This document shows, in pieces, positions 44,096 through 54,094 of a stretch of DNA of 64,000 nucleotides (position 1 is its first letter; every line of letters starts with the position of its first letter). The notes beneath the pieces are model-generated. The model was not told the origin of the DNA. It made no database searches and saw only the letters and a program-made list of their open reading frames with translations. The DNA is from Epiperipatus broadwayi (lineage: Eukaryota > Onychophora > Udeonychophora > Euonychophora > Peripatidae): contig JAQFVV010000021.1 of the NCBI GenBank assembly GCA_028023455.1, positions 4,056,853 through 4,120,852 on the forward strand. The letters run 5' to 3'. A program made the translations under genes and the position numbers.

Positions 44096-44153
44096 TTACA
44101 AGCTTTCAACAAGCTTTTCTGATAAATGCCATAAGAGAAAAGCATTTAAAATC

Positions 44154-44212
44154 TCTATCTAAAATTATCCCAAACCAGTTTCGAGCTGATAGCTATTCTC
44201 AGTGAGGCACTA
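44154..44212 (-). ncRNA. Hammerhead ribozyme variant, family D minus arm
   Basis: Minus strand: GUGCCUCA, CUGAGAA (G8 changed to A), UAGCU/AGCUC stem II nearly paired, GAAA, CUGGUU, UGGGAUAAUUUUAGAUAG. Stem I CCUCA/UGGGA pairs at four of five positions. Confidence 0.6.
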
Positions 44213-44296
44213 AGATATTCAGATACTAAATCTAAAATATCAACTCACTGAGGAGAGCCACCAGCTCAAACTTGGTATTTTAGATCTAGTATCTGA

Positions 44297-44356
44297 ATCT
44301 TAGTGCCTCACTGAGGAGAGCTATCAGCTCGAAACTGGTTTGGGGTAATTCTAGAT
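44297..44356 (+). ncRNA. Hammerhead ribozyme, family D, canonical core
   Basis: Stem I 5' strand GUGCCUCA, core CUGAGGA (the fifth position is free in hammerheads), stem II GAGCU/AGCUC perfectly paired around AUC, GAAA, minimal stem III A-C-UG-G-U, U at H17, UGGGG pairing with CCUCA, and an outer AUCU/AGAU pair that would give an internal loop in stem I. All fixed core positions are present. This is the layout of type I hammerheads with very short stem III. Activity is inferred. Confidence 0.8.
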
Positions 44357-44464
44357 AGAGTTTTTAAATGCTTTTCTCTTGCAGTATTTATCAGAAAAGC
44401 TTGTTGAGAGCTGTTAGCATGCTCATTATATTGCATTTTTAATTCAAGATTTTTAAGTTAAGTC

Positions 44465-44605
44465 ACATGATGAGTGCTGGTATGTTTACTGGAGATCATT
44501 TATCTTTGTCACATGTGTGGTTATGCAAATTGGTTATATATGAGATAGAGTAATTAGCCGAATGAAGCTTGAAAGTATGCTTTTTAAGTGACCTATAATT
44601 ACATT
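44465..44605 (+). repeat. Family B fragment
   Basis: GATGAGTGCTGG, then a deletion to TTTACTGGAGATCATTTATC, CACATGTGTGGTTATGC, GAGATAGAGTAATTAGCCG, AAGCTTGAAAGTATGC. The ribozyme core is truncated. Confidence 0.65.
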
Positions 44606-45198
44606 AAACTCTATGATTATAAATTATGCTTGTATTTCAAATATTACACATTTCAGCCTGTATCCTGCCCACCCTTCTTCTTTGTATTTAAATGCACAAG
44701 GTTTTATATATGAGGAGTTAAGAATGACTTAAGATCAACATGGGCATGACAGTAATATCAGTGTCAACAGGAGATTTGGGTGTTTCATCATCAAATTTTC
44801 AATGATATGAATGGCTGAAGAGGTGGATGGTGGAGAAGATTGAAGACTATCTTTTAAAGTTTGAAGTTTGCCTGTCTTAATATAAACCAAACACTGATTA
44901 TATAAAATGTATGGAGATGATCTGGACCAACTGATGAGTGCTGATTCATCACAAAATATGTATACTAATATCATTTATCATTTTCACATGTGTGTGATTA
45001 TGTGTATTGGTTATATAAGATAGAGTGGATTGCTTAAAGGAGCTTGAAAATCTGTGTTCAAATTTCCTATAATTAGATTTAAAATCCAAGTATACTCGGG
45101 TCTCATTTTATGTGGATTTTTTAATGCGATTTTGAAGTTATGCAATTCATGTTTATTCTTAATATCTTTGTATGCGGTTTTCTTTTATGTGATAAAAA

Positions 45199-45365
45199 TT
45201 ATTAGATCAGAAGTCGAGCTCAGATAATGCACTATTACTTTAAATATTATAAATTTTGTGCACTCACACGTCATATTTAAAGTAATAGCGCATTATCGGA
45301 GTTCGTCTTTCATCTAATAATTTCAATATTTTCAGTGTTTTATAATAGTACTGTAATAGATTTTA
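45199..45365. mobile_element. Shorter copy of the 27-kb palindromic element
   Basis: ATTATTAGATCAGAAGTCGAG, GCACTATTACTTTAAATATT, then inverted ATTTAAAGTAATAGCGCATT and TCTAATAATTTCAATATTTT, CAGTGTTTTATAATAG. Same outer arms and same 3' tail word as at 27.2 kb, without the inner arms. Confidence 0.8.
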
Positions 45366-45426
45366 TGCAATAAAAAAGTTCATAATTCACTTAAAATCAG
45401 GATTTCCCCATTTTATATACACACAT

Positions 45427-45710
45427 TAAATTTTACAAGATTATAATGTAAATCTGTTCAAACATTATAGATGCCTATACTATGCATGTTGTTGCATTTT
45501 AAATCACATTCTATTTTTGCTTTTTAAAAAAAGAATGTATAATCAATTAATCATTTAGTGTCCACAAATAATAAATTTTACAAGATTATAACGTAAATCT
45601 GTTCAAACGTCATAGATGCGTATATTATGCATGTTGTTGTTTTGCATTTTAAATCACATTCTATTTTTGCTTTTTTAAAAAAGAGTATGTAATCAATTAA
45701 TCATTTAGTG
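45427..45710 (+). repeat. About 146-bp direct duplication inside the Tigger-like element
   Basis: AAATTTTACAAGATTATAA, GTAAATCTGTTCAAAC, ATGCATGTTGTTG, TTTTAAATCACATTCTATTT, AATCAATTAATCATTTAGTG occur twice in direct orientation. Confidence 0.92.
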
Positions 45711-46010
45711 ACCCAAGTTTATTTTTAAAAAGTGAGAAACAGAGATGAGCACAGTTAAATTTGACAATTAAAAATTAAAATCTGATTTTTAATTATAATT
45801 AACAATTTAAAAATTACGTTATGTGATCTGAAATTAATGTGATGCAAAACAATGAAAATTGACTTTTAAATGGAATTGAAAATTAAAGACAAAAATAAGA
45901 ATTTAATTTTTAATTGTTAGTTTTAACTAAATTTTGCCCAATAGTGGTGATGTCTTTTTATTATCATAAGTCTAAGTTCTTATTTTTATTTTAAATTTTT
46001 AGTTTACCTA

Positions 46011-46160
46011 ATGGAGAGGAAAAAACACCCAAGAAAATAAATTTCTTTGGAAACAAAAATTTCAATTTTAGATTGCTTAGCGAAATGGAAAGAACCAACA
46101 GTGATTGGAAAACATTTTAGTTTGGGCGAGTGTACTATAAGAGCAATTTTAAAAAAATGA
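46011..46160 (+). pseudogene. Tigger-like transposase N-terminal HTH remnant
   Basis: A 50-codon frame with one internal stop reads MERKKHPRK-stop-ISLETK, ISILDCLAKWKEPTVIGKHF, SLGECTIRAILKK. K-x-S-L-E-x-K-x-x-I-L-D plus x-x-I-G-x-x-F-x-x-G-x-x-T-I-x-x-I is the CENP-B/Pipsqueak-type helix-turn-helix that starts pogo/Tigger transposases. The DDE domain is absent. Confidence 0.75.
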
Positions 46161-46599
46161 AGTTGGTGCTAGTTGTATTTCCTCTTGTGAGGAATCTGAT
46201 GTCTTACTAGTTCACAAATGAACTTGCATATCTTCAAGTAGTACATATATGAAAAAATGTAAAATACTGTAAATTATGCATAAAAATATATTGTTTTGAA
46301 TAAAATTAAATACCGTAGTTAATAAAAAAAGTAAAAAAAGTTTTCTTGTATCAATTTTTTTTAAATTTGAAATTTTTTATTAGTCATATTTTATTTTTAT
46401 TTTAACGTTGTTGCTTTGCTTTCATGCAATTTTCGAAAATTACAGTATGTTATCCTTTATTTTTCAAGGTAAGTTAAGTCTATTTTTGTGCAATTTCTTT
46501 TGTGTGAATTTTCTGAAAAACCTATCTACCACATAAAACAAGACCCAGGTGTATATGAATTATGCTTGTATTTCAAATATTATAGTAGCATTACCGTTT

Positions 46600-46918
46600 A
46601 GACAATTTATTTCACAAATATACAAATTTGTATATATATACATTCTAACATCTTTTATAATTGTTCAGGGCAATCTTTTTAATATATAAAAAGAATTAAT
46701 TTGAAGAAGGCACCTTTTTTTTATATCCATATTGTCAGATGATTAGAGGGAGTGTATCTCATTTACTATAATAACATTACTATTTAAACAATCTGCTTAA
46801 CATTATATAATATATATGTAATATTTAAATATATGCATGTAATCTACATATATATATATATATATATATACACGTGATTGGATAGATGTAGGGTGCTTAA
46901 AAGTCTGACTTCAAGTCA

Positions 46919-46964
<46 letters not shown>

Positions 46965-47280
46965 GCAAGCTATAAATATTTGTTGATCATGGGTAATAAT
47001 CTGGTATTAAACTTGCTTTGTCTTCAAACCTACTTATTATACTATGCAGTTTAATAAAATAACAGGAGTGTATGTTTAAGAGTTTCAAATCTCTGGATTG
47101 AAGTTTAAGCAGTGATTTGAATGATTATCCACTCAATTTTTATTTATTTATTCTTCTATCATCTCAGTTTTAATGCTATATCAAAAATTTTAACAAGACC
47201 TTTACATTATTAAGACATGTTTAAAAATTCAAAACAAATAAATAAATAAAATAATTAGTAAATAATGGGGAATTTGAAAT
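46600..47280. other. AT-rich DNA with TA microsatellites
   Basis: (TA)n at 46848-46870 and 46921-46961. Between them GATTGGATAGATGTAGGGTG and AGTCTGACTTCAAGTCACT is a worn family B outer module. Confidence 0.7.
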
Positions 47281-47289
47281 TAGAATTAT

Positions 47290-47455
47290 TGGTCTATATT
47301 GGTCCTCCACTCCATCTCAAACAACTGACACACATGACCACATACATGCAAAAAAGATAGACAATCCCCAATGTATGTATGTGGTCTTGAGATGAAGTAG
47401 AGAATGAATGTAGACTGAAAAATTCTGAATTCAAATCCCTATATTTACTTACCTA
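47290..47455. repeat. Degenerate family B hairpin without ribozyme
   Basis: CTCCACTCCATCTCAAACAA, ACACATGACCACATACATGC, then GTATGTATGTGGTCTTGAGA, TGAATTCAAATCCCTATATT. Outer arms only. Confidence 0.65.
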
Positions 47456-47499
47456 AGAAACATACAGTATACTAAATGAATAGGCTAAAACAATTAGTA

Positions 47500-47715
47500 A
47501 TATTTCAAAATGTGTGGTTAAAAAGAATCTGGTGTCCTAACTCCTCACTGAAGAGACCCATAAGTCGAAAACAGTCTGGGGATGAGGACAATCCAAGATA
47601 AAGATGATTTGAATGCCTTCTCTTGTAGTAGCATTTATCATTAAAAAAGAGAAGCTTTTTATTAATAAAAGCCTTAGAAAATAAACCAAACAAGTTAACA
47701 CACATTCATTTACTT
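47500..47715 (+). repeat. Family F repeat (D-related) with hammerhead arm
   Basis: After the ribozyme the sequence runs AATCCAAGATAAAGATGATT, TGAATGCCTTCTCTTG, GCATTTATCATTAAAAAAG, AGAAGCTTTTTATTAATAAA, the same order as the family D tail. There is no inverted partner nearby. Confidence 0.7.
47534..47589 (+). ncRNA. Hammerhead ribozyme, best full-length fold
   Basis: 56 nt: outer stem I GUCCU/AGGAC, internal loop AACU/AUG, inner stem I CCUCA/UGGGG, core CUGAAGA, stem II GAC/GUC around CCAUAA, GAAA, a very short stem III (ACAG between A15.1 and U16.1), C at H17. Every fixed core base is present, and the internal loop in stem I is where natural hammerheads contact loop II. Stem III has lost its second pair (A opposite G), so cleavage may need a dimer or be weak. 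Confidence 0.8.
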
Positions 47716-47719
47716 TTAC

Positions 47720-49155
47720 ATAATGAATATTATAATTGAGAATTAGCCCAGCTGACAAATTAGAATGTTCTTCACATCAAACACCTATACATAAATGAAA
47801 GATTTATTGCTCTGAAGTTTATAAAATGTTCAGGTAACAGAAACAAAAAAGCTAGAGTCACAATCAGTGGACATTGAGGTCCAGGCTCTGCCATCCTACC
47901 ACCTCTCCAAATGGTACAGAGGGTTAAAACTCAGGGTAAAGTATTTATAAAAATTTACAAACAGCTTCAATAAATTCCAAGTATAGCGGACATGCAAATA
48001 ATGTTGCATAAGCCCAAAAATTGGAATTTAGAAAAATCAGTGAATTAATCAATTCTTGTAGAAAATGGAATTTGTTAATATCTTTAAAAACTGTAGAGAA
48101 TAGATATATTAAATGTGTGCAAGTTTTTTGAACTACACCTCCCAGCTCTATATATCTCACATTCATTTAGTAATGTAAACCTAGATGTAAATGGCCCACC
48201 ACTTCTGTTATGGTAGATTTTAGTACTGTTTTCATAACAAAGGAACAGAAATATATTAAAAGTATCAACAACTTTAAAGTAAGGCCTCTTCATTAAGTGA
48301 TTAGTATATTTAGCTATTAAGCCCACTGCCTGGAGTTCAAGTCCACGATTAACAAATTTGGATTGCAAATAGGGTTATGATTTTTAATTTTAAAATGATA
48401 GATCATAGCAAGTCAATTTATCCATCCAACAGTGGTCAGTAAGTGGGTAACTATATTTTTAGCTAGGGGATAATAATATCAGGTTAATCTGCATTAGTAT
48501 TTGGATAATGATACACTGATTACTATTGCTGTTGAGGTTAACGATCATATTCCCTTTTCTTTTTATCTATAAGTTAGAGTTTAAAAAATACTTTTATTAT
48601 TTTTTGTATTTTTAAAAATTAAGCATGCATAAAGGATTACAGTGTAACTGATGTGTATGAAAAAATAGGAAAGCATCAATATAAAATAAACAATTTATGA
48701 TTGGGAATTCATGAGAAAGTTAAGTAGTGGGAGTGATGGTTCTAAAGTTAAGATCTGTGGATTTTGAATTCCAGAGTCTACTGCAATACATCTGCACCAA
48801 ACAATGCAAGAAGTAAATAGAGATAAAAAATAATAAACAAATGATTTATCACTCAGGACTTGAAATAGAGTTGGAGCAACAGAAGTGATAGAGTTTGATC
48901 TATAACAATCTATCATTTTACCACTGCAATAAACCACACAGGAGATGCATAATATGCATTACAAAACTGAGCTCAAACGATGAAAAATAGTAATTATAAT
49001 ATTAAAAACTTGTTTTTAAACACTTTGCATCATGTAATGGTATAGTCTTTGATGAATATGTCTTTATATGAAGCAATTATGCTTCTACACTAATTTGGCA
49101 CTTTTTTATTAAATGCACTTCACATCTAAGCCAAGAAGTATGCTATGCATGCTTT
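47720..49155. other. Unassigned sequence, weak tRNA-like word
   Basis: AAGTGATTAGTATATTTAGC plus CTGCCTGGAGTTCAAGTCCA at 48295-48350 is tRNA-like (A- and B-box style). Open frames at 47945-48166, 48084-48368 and 48695-48937 have no domain. Confidence 0.4.
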
Positions 49156-49159
49156 TTTT

Positions 49160-49460
49160 CAGAGTTTTGCTCTATCATTTTTAGAGGGCCTTAAGTGCTT
49201 TAGCACATGTGATAGATGTCAGACATTGAAATGTAGCGTCCTTGGATCGATTTCAGGGTGGTCACTCCTGATGCTCAGACTTTTATGAACTCCCAAAAAA
49301 TATTGCCATTCAATTAGTTTTTGTCCTTCATGGTTTAGAATAGTGATAGATTTCTAGACTCTTGATCTAAGGGACTTGGATCAATTTCAGGGTGGGCACC
49401 CCTGGCACTCAACTCTTGAGCAATAAATCCATTTGATGGGTTTTAAAATAGATAGGAGTT
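49160..49460 (+). repeat. Two tandem second-family SINE-like fragments
   Basis: TGTAGCGTCCTTGGATCGAT, TTCAGGGTGGTCACTCCTGA, CTTTTATGAACTCCCAAAAA (49230-49310) and GATCTAAGGGACTTGGATCA, ATTTCAGGGTGGGCACCCCT (49365-49405) repeat each other. The tail resembles CTTATGGACTCCCGAAGAAT at 52.3 kb. Confidence 0.55.
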
Positions 49461-49464
49461 CCGG

Positions 49465-49845
49465 TAAATCCCTAACAGTTTTACAAAGCTAAAATTTATT
49501 GTATATTGCATTTGGCACAAATATTTTTCATATTAGTCATATGGCAATCCTAGTCATCTTGTTATTACATGATAACTAATAGGATTGTCTTGTAATATTT
49601 TAGATTTGTAAATTTATATTGTTATATTAAAAATAAATTATCTCACATGCATATAATAATAAAAATATTATTAAAAACCTTTGGTATATAAAATATGTAA
49701 ATAATATTTTTATTTATTGAAGTAACTGTAACTGATCCCAAATGTATGACCTATGACATTCTTCTCTATGCTTATGCCAAATCTCAAATTATCAGTTTCA
49801 AACTTATCTATAAAATAGTTGAATGCCTTTGTTGCTTGGAAGTTA
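49465..49845. other. AT-rich spacer
   Basis: No supportable feature. Confidence 0.5.
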
Positions 49846-49849
49846 ACAA

Positions 49850-51165
49850 GGAATTTGAGTTCTAGAAATGCCAAAACTGGAATTATTTTTAGGACCTTGC
49901 ATCCTAAAGTTTAGCATTGGAAGTTACAGAATTGATAAGTTCTAATAATCTTATACTCTAAATATAACAATGGAATACCAGAACTGGAATCAAATTTGAA
50001 CACTGGACGTTGCAGAATAGAGTAATTCTAAGGTCTTTACAGTCTAAATCTGAATGATGAAAGTGTCAAAACTGGAATCATTCCAAGAACTTTCACTGTA
50101 AATTTGAGCACTGGAATTGTCAAAACTGGAATCATTTCAATGACCTTTTACTCTAAATTTGAGCAGTGGAAGTGCCAGAACTGAAAATCATTCCATTTAT
50201 TTCACACTCTGTTAAAAGTGGAATCATTGCAAAGACCTTACATTCTACATTTAAGCACTGGAAGTATCAGAACTAGAATCATTGCAAATACACTATACTT
50301 TAAATTTGAGCACTGAAAGTGTCAGAACTGAAATCATTCCAAGGACTTTACATTGTACATTTAAGCACTGAAAGTGCAAAATAGAAATCATTCCAAGAAC
50401 CTTATACTCTAATTTTGAACACTGGAAGTGCCCGAACTAGATACATTCCAAGGACCTTACATTCTAAATTTGAGAATTGGAAGTGCCAGAACTGAAATCA
50501 CTCCATAGTGCCAGAACTGGAATTATTCAAAGAATCTTACACTCTAAATTTGAGTATTGGGAGTGTCAGAACTGAAATAATTCCAAGAACCTTAGAATCT
50601 AAATTTGTAAACTTGAATTACCAAAAATGGAATCATTCCAAGGATCTGTTTGAATTGGAATCATTCCAAGAATTTTATATTCTAAATTTCAATACTAGAA
50701 GTTTCAGAACTGGAATTATTCTGAGAACCATAAATTCTAAATTTGAGAATTGAAAGTTCCAGAACTGGGATCATTCTAAGAACCTTACACTCTAAATTTG
50801 AGCACTGGGAGTTTCAGAACTGGAATCATTCCAAGGAACTATCAGAATTGGAATCATTCCAAGAATCTTACACTCTAAATTTGAGCACTGGGAGTGCCAG
50901 AACTAGAATCATTTTAAGGACCATGCATTCTAAATTTGAGAATTGAAAGTACCAAAACTTGAATCATTCCAAGAACTTTACACCCTAAATTTAAGCTCTA
51001 AAAGTACCAGAACTTAAATCATTCCAAAAACCTTATACTACTGGAAGTTCCAGAACTGATATTATTCCAAGGATCTGTCAGAATTGGAATCATTCCAAGA
51101 ATCTTACACTCTAAATTTGAGTACTAGAAGTGTCAGAACTGGAATCTTTTCCAAAGTCCATGGAT
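49850..51165 (+). repeat. 55-bp minisatellite, more than 20 units
   Basis: Degenerate tandem units of CCAGAACTGGAATCATTCC, AAGGACCTTACACTC, TAAATTTGAGCACTGGAAGT. Some units are shortened (for instance around 50640 and 50850). Two open frames (50508-50753, 50743-50946) read through it with a repeating peptide and have no start context or unique end. I treat them as repeat echoes. Confidence 0.93.
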
Positions 51166-51169
51166 GATA

Positions 51170-52200
51170 GCTCAGTTCTAGTATTTGAAGTAGTAGAATG
51201 TTATATGAAAATCCATGAATGATAGCTAGGTTATATCACTACCAGTACTTGACTATTATATGGCATTCTTAATATTAAAATATCTGACTACTTTAAAGTT
51301 ACATTGCATATAGAAACATTTTTCTTTGAAAACTAAAAAATGTAAGATATATAGTGCATTAATTGAAAACATCAAATAAATAAATGATAAATATTAGCGA
51401 ACAGTTCAAAACTCTCGACTTAATAAAGCACTCCTGCGGTGAATCCCATCGCCTCGTGACCGCTCAATTGATTCTAATTAATTTACGTATTGTTTATTCA
51501 ATAAGAAAAGATAATTTTTAATATGCTTCGAAAATACCTTAAATTTTTAAAAAGGAATTACAATTTAATTTATTGTGTTTATTAACTCCGTATTTCAAAT
51601 AACCATCTGTTACGAATGATTGTACAGAAAAATATTAAATTTTGATTATGCCTTTGTTCAGTAAGCATCTAAAAATAATTCATTTAAATTTGCTATTTTA
51701 ATTAAAAATTATGGAAATAAAAAATTTATAATCTGAAAAAAAAAAGAAAGAACTATTTTCTTTTTAGTTTATTTCAAGGTTTTTATAAAAAAGATAAAAG
51801 ATGGAATATCATCTCACGATTATATCTTTTCTCATTTATTTTTTTGTCAACACATATGGATAATTTTCTTTCTAAAGTGCAATAAACATTATATATATAT
51901 ATATTAATTTTTTAAATGATTATGCAAATTTTAAGTATTTTTTTTTAAATATTACATTTTTGTAATTACTTTCTGTCTGAAATATAATACTTTCATAATT
52001 TAAATTCGCTGGGAAAAAATGTCAAAAATAATTTAAATACTAATCAAAAAAATCTCCTATTACATTATTTAAATTATAATTTAGTTTAAATTTTTTTTTT
52101 TTTTTACAAAATATACATTTTTTTTAAAGTGATGCAAATACATAATAAAATGAGATTAAATTCTGCAGTATATATAGAGAATAATAATATTTTATTTATG
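51170..52200. other. AT-rich DNA, no gene
   Basis: Homopolymer runs and TA repeats. A single unit-like GTCCATGGATGATAGCTCAG / AATCCATGAATGATAGCTAG pair lies near 51155-51220. Confidence 0.5.
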
Positions 52201-52204
52201 ATTA

Positions 52205-52335
52205 TTATAAAGCAAAAACCATCCGTCGGTTTGATCTAGTTGCTAGACCGTTCAACTTGGGATGGGAAGAAGCCAGGTTCGATTCTGGGGCTTGAACGTC
52301 TTATGGACTCCCGAAGAATAATGCCATATATGCTT
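52205..52335 (+). repeat. tRNA-related SINE-like repeat, best second-family copy
   Basis: CCGTCGGTTTGATCTAGTTG, AGACCGTTCAACTTGGGATG, GCCAGGTTCGATTCTGGGGC (B box GGTTCGATTCT), then the tail CTTATGGACTCCCGAAGAAT. It lies in AT-rich DNA and is visibly less AT-rich. Confidence 0.65.
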
Positions 52336-52562
52336 TTTTAAATCCCCTTCTCCCAAAGGCATATAGAATAAACAATTTGTACCACTAAAAATTATTATAT
52401 AGGCTAAATAATATAATTAAGATATAACTGAAATACAGACTTATTATATACCTGTATCAATATATGAATATATAGGGTATATGAGCACAGACTTTCACAC
52501 GACCCATCACTCTTCACTCTATCTCATAACACTGATACACTTGAACACATTTATGTTGAAAA

Positions 52563-52627
52563 GATAAATAATCACCAATATACGTATTTCATGCTAAACC
52601 AGCAATCATCAGTTGGTCCAAATTATC
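52563..52627 (-). ncRNA. Hammerhead ribozyme, family B left arm, intact core
   Basis: Minus strand: GAUAA, UUUGG, ACCAA, core CUGAUGA, stem II UGCU/AGCA around GGUUU (U-U mismatch at the base), GAAA, stem III AUAC/GUAU, A at H17, UUGGU, GAUUAU, UUAUC. The inner stem I ACCAA/UUGGU and the outer GAUAA/UUAUC are perfect and enclose an internal loop, the position of natural loop-loop contacts. Confidence 0.78.
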
Positions 52628-53031
52628 ATCTCTACACATATATGCAATAAGTGCTCAGATATATATTAAGAGTGCCAATCTTCATATTTTAATGGACAGG
52701 CTTCAATCCACTCCACACTTCAACTCTTCAATCGTCCATCCAATTAATACATATGTAATTAATTATTACATAGTAGAGATATCTGCCCATCCCTCGTATA
52801 TATATTAAATGGATTATGTCCTGTACATGAGGGGTCAGATTGACATTAGGTCAACATGGGTGTGATGAAAATCTCGGCCTCATGGTGGCCTTTGAGCGTT
52901 CCATCATCGGATTTTCAATTGGATGGATGGTTGAAGAGTTGGGGTGTGGAGTGGATTAAAGCCTGTCCATTAAAGTATGAAGATTGGCTATCTTAATATA
53001 TATCTGAGCACTTATTGCATATATGTGTAGA

Positions 53032-53099
53032 GATGCTAATCTGGACCAACTGATGATTGCTGGTTTAGCATGAAATATGTATATTGGTGATTATTTATC
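53032..53099 (+). ncRNA. Hammerhead ribozyme, family B right arm, intact core
   Basis: GGACCAA, CUGAUGA, UGCU/AGCA stem II, GAAA, stem III AUAU/GUAU with one G-U pair, A at H17, UUGGUGAUUAUUUAUC. Inner stem I ACCAA/UUGGU is intact, the outer pair weaker than in the left arm. It faces the other ribozyme across about 405 bp. Confidence 0.75.
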
Positions 53100-53369
53100 T
53101 TTTCAACATATATGTGTCCAAGTGTATCAGTGTTATGAGATAGAGTGGAGAGTGGTGGGTCATGTAAAAATCTGTGCTCATATATCCTATATATATAATT
53201 AAGATATAGTTCAAACTCACTATATTTTAAGCATATGACATATGCATTAATTCATTCCAGTTTTGAATTTATGTCCTCAAGGATGAAGAAAAATGTAGAA
53301 AACCAATCTCATGGTTGGGGTATTATAACAATATACCATACAATGCTTCTCTAAAGATTTGTGATGATG

Positions 53370-53860
53370 ACATTTAGTAGGAATTATATGTTGGAGTATT
53401 TCTATTATCTAATATCAAATACTGAATGTCTTTAGAAAAAATTCCAACTTTATTTAAACTTTTCAAGACATTCTATTGTTAGTAAATAGCACACAGGTTA
53501 GTATATAAGACAATATTAAGGGTTTTTTCTTTCCTGTTTTCTTCAGGTGTTGCTGGCCTAACTAGTGACAGTACCTGTATACAATGACTTTAATTGCCCT
53601 AACTAACATTCTTTGACAGAATAACCTAATTGATGAAATCATTATCTTGAATTCAATATTCACAAGTCTAAAGATTTATGTTCTTTTCTCATGTTAGTAT
53701 TGTCACTAATCAGGCTAGCAACTCCTGAAGAAGAGAAGACTAATCCCATTTGAAAATGTCATGTTATATGTTTACCTGTATACTATTACTAACAGTTGAA
53801 TGTATTTGAAAAGTTTAAATAATGTTTGAATTATTCTAAAATACATTTCACAAACAGCAG
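53370..53860. repeat. Family H foldback
   Basis: Left ATACTGAATGTCTTTAGAAA, CAACTTTATTTAAACTTTTC; right CAGTTGAATGTATTTGAAAA, GTTTAAATAATGTTTGAATT in inverse order. CTAACTAGTGACAGTACC and ACTAATCAGGCTAGCAACTC inside. Matches 56.6-57.0 kb. Confidence 0.7.
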
Positions 53861-54094
53861 TATAAGTTTTAATATTCTATCTCTTTTAAATCTTTCCCCA
53901 TAGATGCTGCTTTCATTTTGCATTTGATTTTATCACCTACCAACAGCATTCTAATAACAATAGATGATTCCAAATGTAAGTAGCATCTATGGGTAAGTCC
54001 TATATAATCAGTAGATTATTAATTCATAAAAGAATAGTGCATAGTACCTATAATATACATAGTTTAGAGCAAATACCTTTTGCAAATTAATTAG

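Larger units (their letters stand above)
44100..44430. repeat. Family D foldback with three hammerhead arms
   Basis: Outer arms AAGCTTTTCTGATAAATGCC / GAGAAAAGCATTTAAAATC and their inverse at 44365-44402. Inside are one minus-strand hammerhead arm (about 44150-44210) and two plus-strand arms (about 44243-44280 and 44297-44356). Repeated AGATACTAAATC / GATCTAGTATCTGA blocks join them. The middle copy lost GAAA (reads CAAA). Confidence 0.85.
45095..46551. mobile_element. Tigger/pogo-like DNA transposon, deleted
   Basis: Inverted ends CTCGGGTCTCATTTTATGTGG and, on the other strand, CCTGGGTCTTGTTTTATGTGG. TATA is repeated at the insertion point, compatible with the TA target of Tc1/mariner-type elements. 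A transposase N-terminal remnant lies at 46011-46160. An internal direct repeat sits at 45427-45710 and a palindromic MITE at 45199-45365. Far too short for a full transposase. Confidence 0.82.
44705..46590 (+). repeat. Family B copy split by a Tigger-like element
   Basis: 44705-45094 carries the B centre (GGAGATTTGGGTGTTTCATC, ATGGCTGAAGAGGTGGATGG), the hammerhead arm at about 44920-44986 (CUGAUGA, stem II GUGCU/AUCAC, AAAA instead of GAAA), and the tRNA-like outer part (GATAGAGTGGATTGC, GTGTTCAAATTTCC, AAAATCCAAGTATA). The family tail TATATGAATTATGCTTGTAT resumes at 46552. Fusing both sides restores the family order. Confidence 0.85.
52478..53205. repeat. Family B foldback element, best-preserved inverted pair
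   Basis: Left arm (minus): AGCACAGACTTTCACACGAC, CTATCTCATAACACTGAT, hammerhead. Right arm (plus): hammerhead, ACATATATGTGTCCAAGTG, GAGATAGAGTGGAGAGTGG, TCTGTGCTCATATATCC. The centre contains a second inverted pair, GGCTTCAATCCACTCCACAC (52689) / GTGTGGAGTGGATTAAAGCC (52946), and a unique block GAGGGGTCAGATTGACATTA. Both ribozymes keep an intact fixed core. Confidence 0.85.

Noticed and set aside
50508-50946. Repetitive protein gene
   Set aside because: Pure read-through of the 55-bp minisatellite, with no unique sequence, start context or splice signals.
53720-53770. Hammerhead in family H (CCTGAAGAAGAG...TTTGAAAATG)
   Set aside because: The segment between the two boxes does not pair as stem II and stem I is absent; similarity is limited to the boxes.
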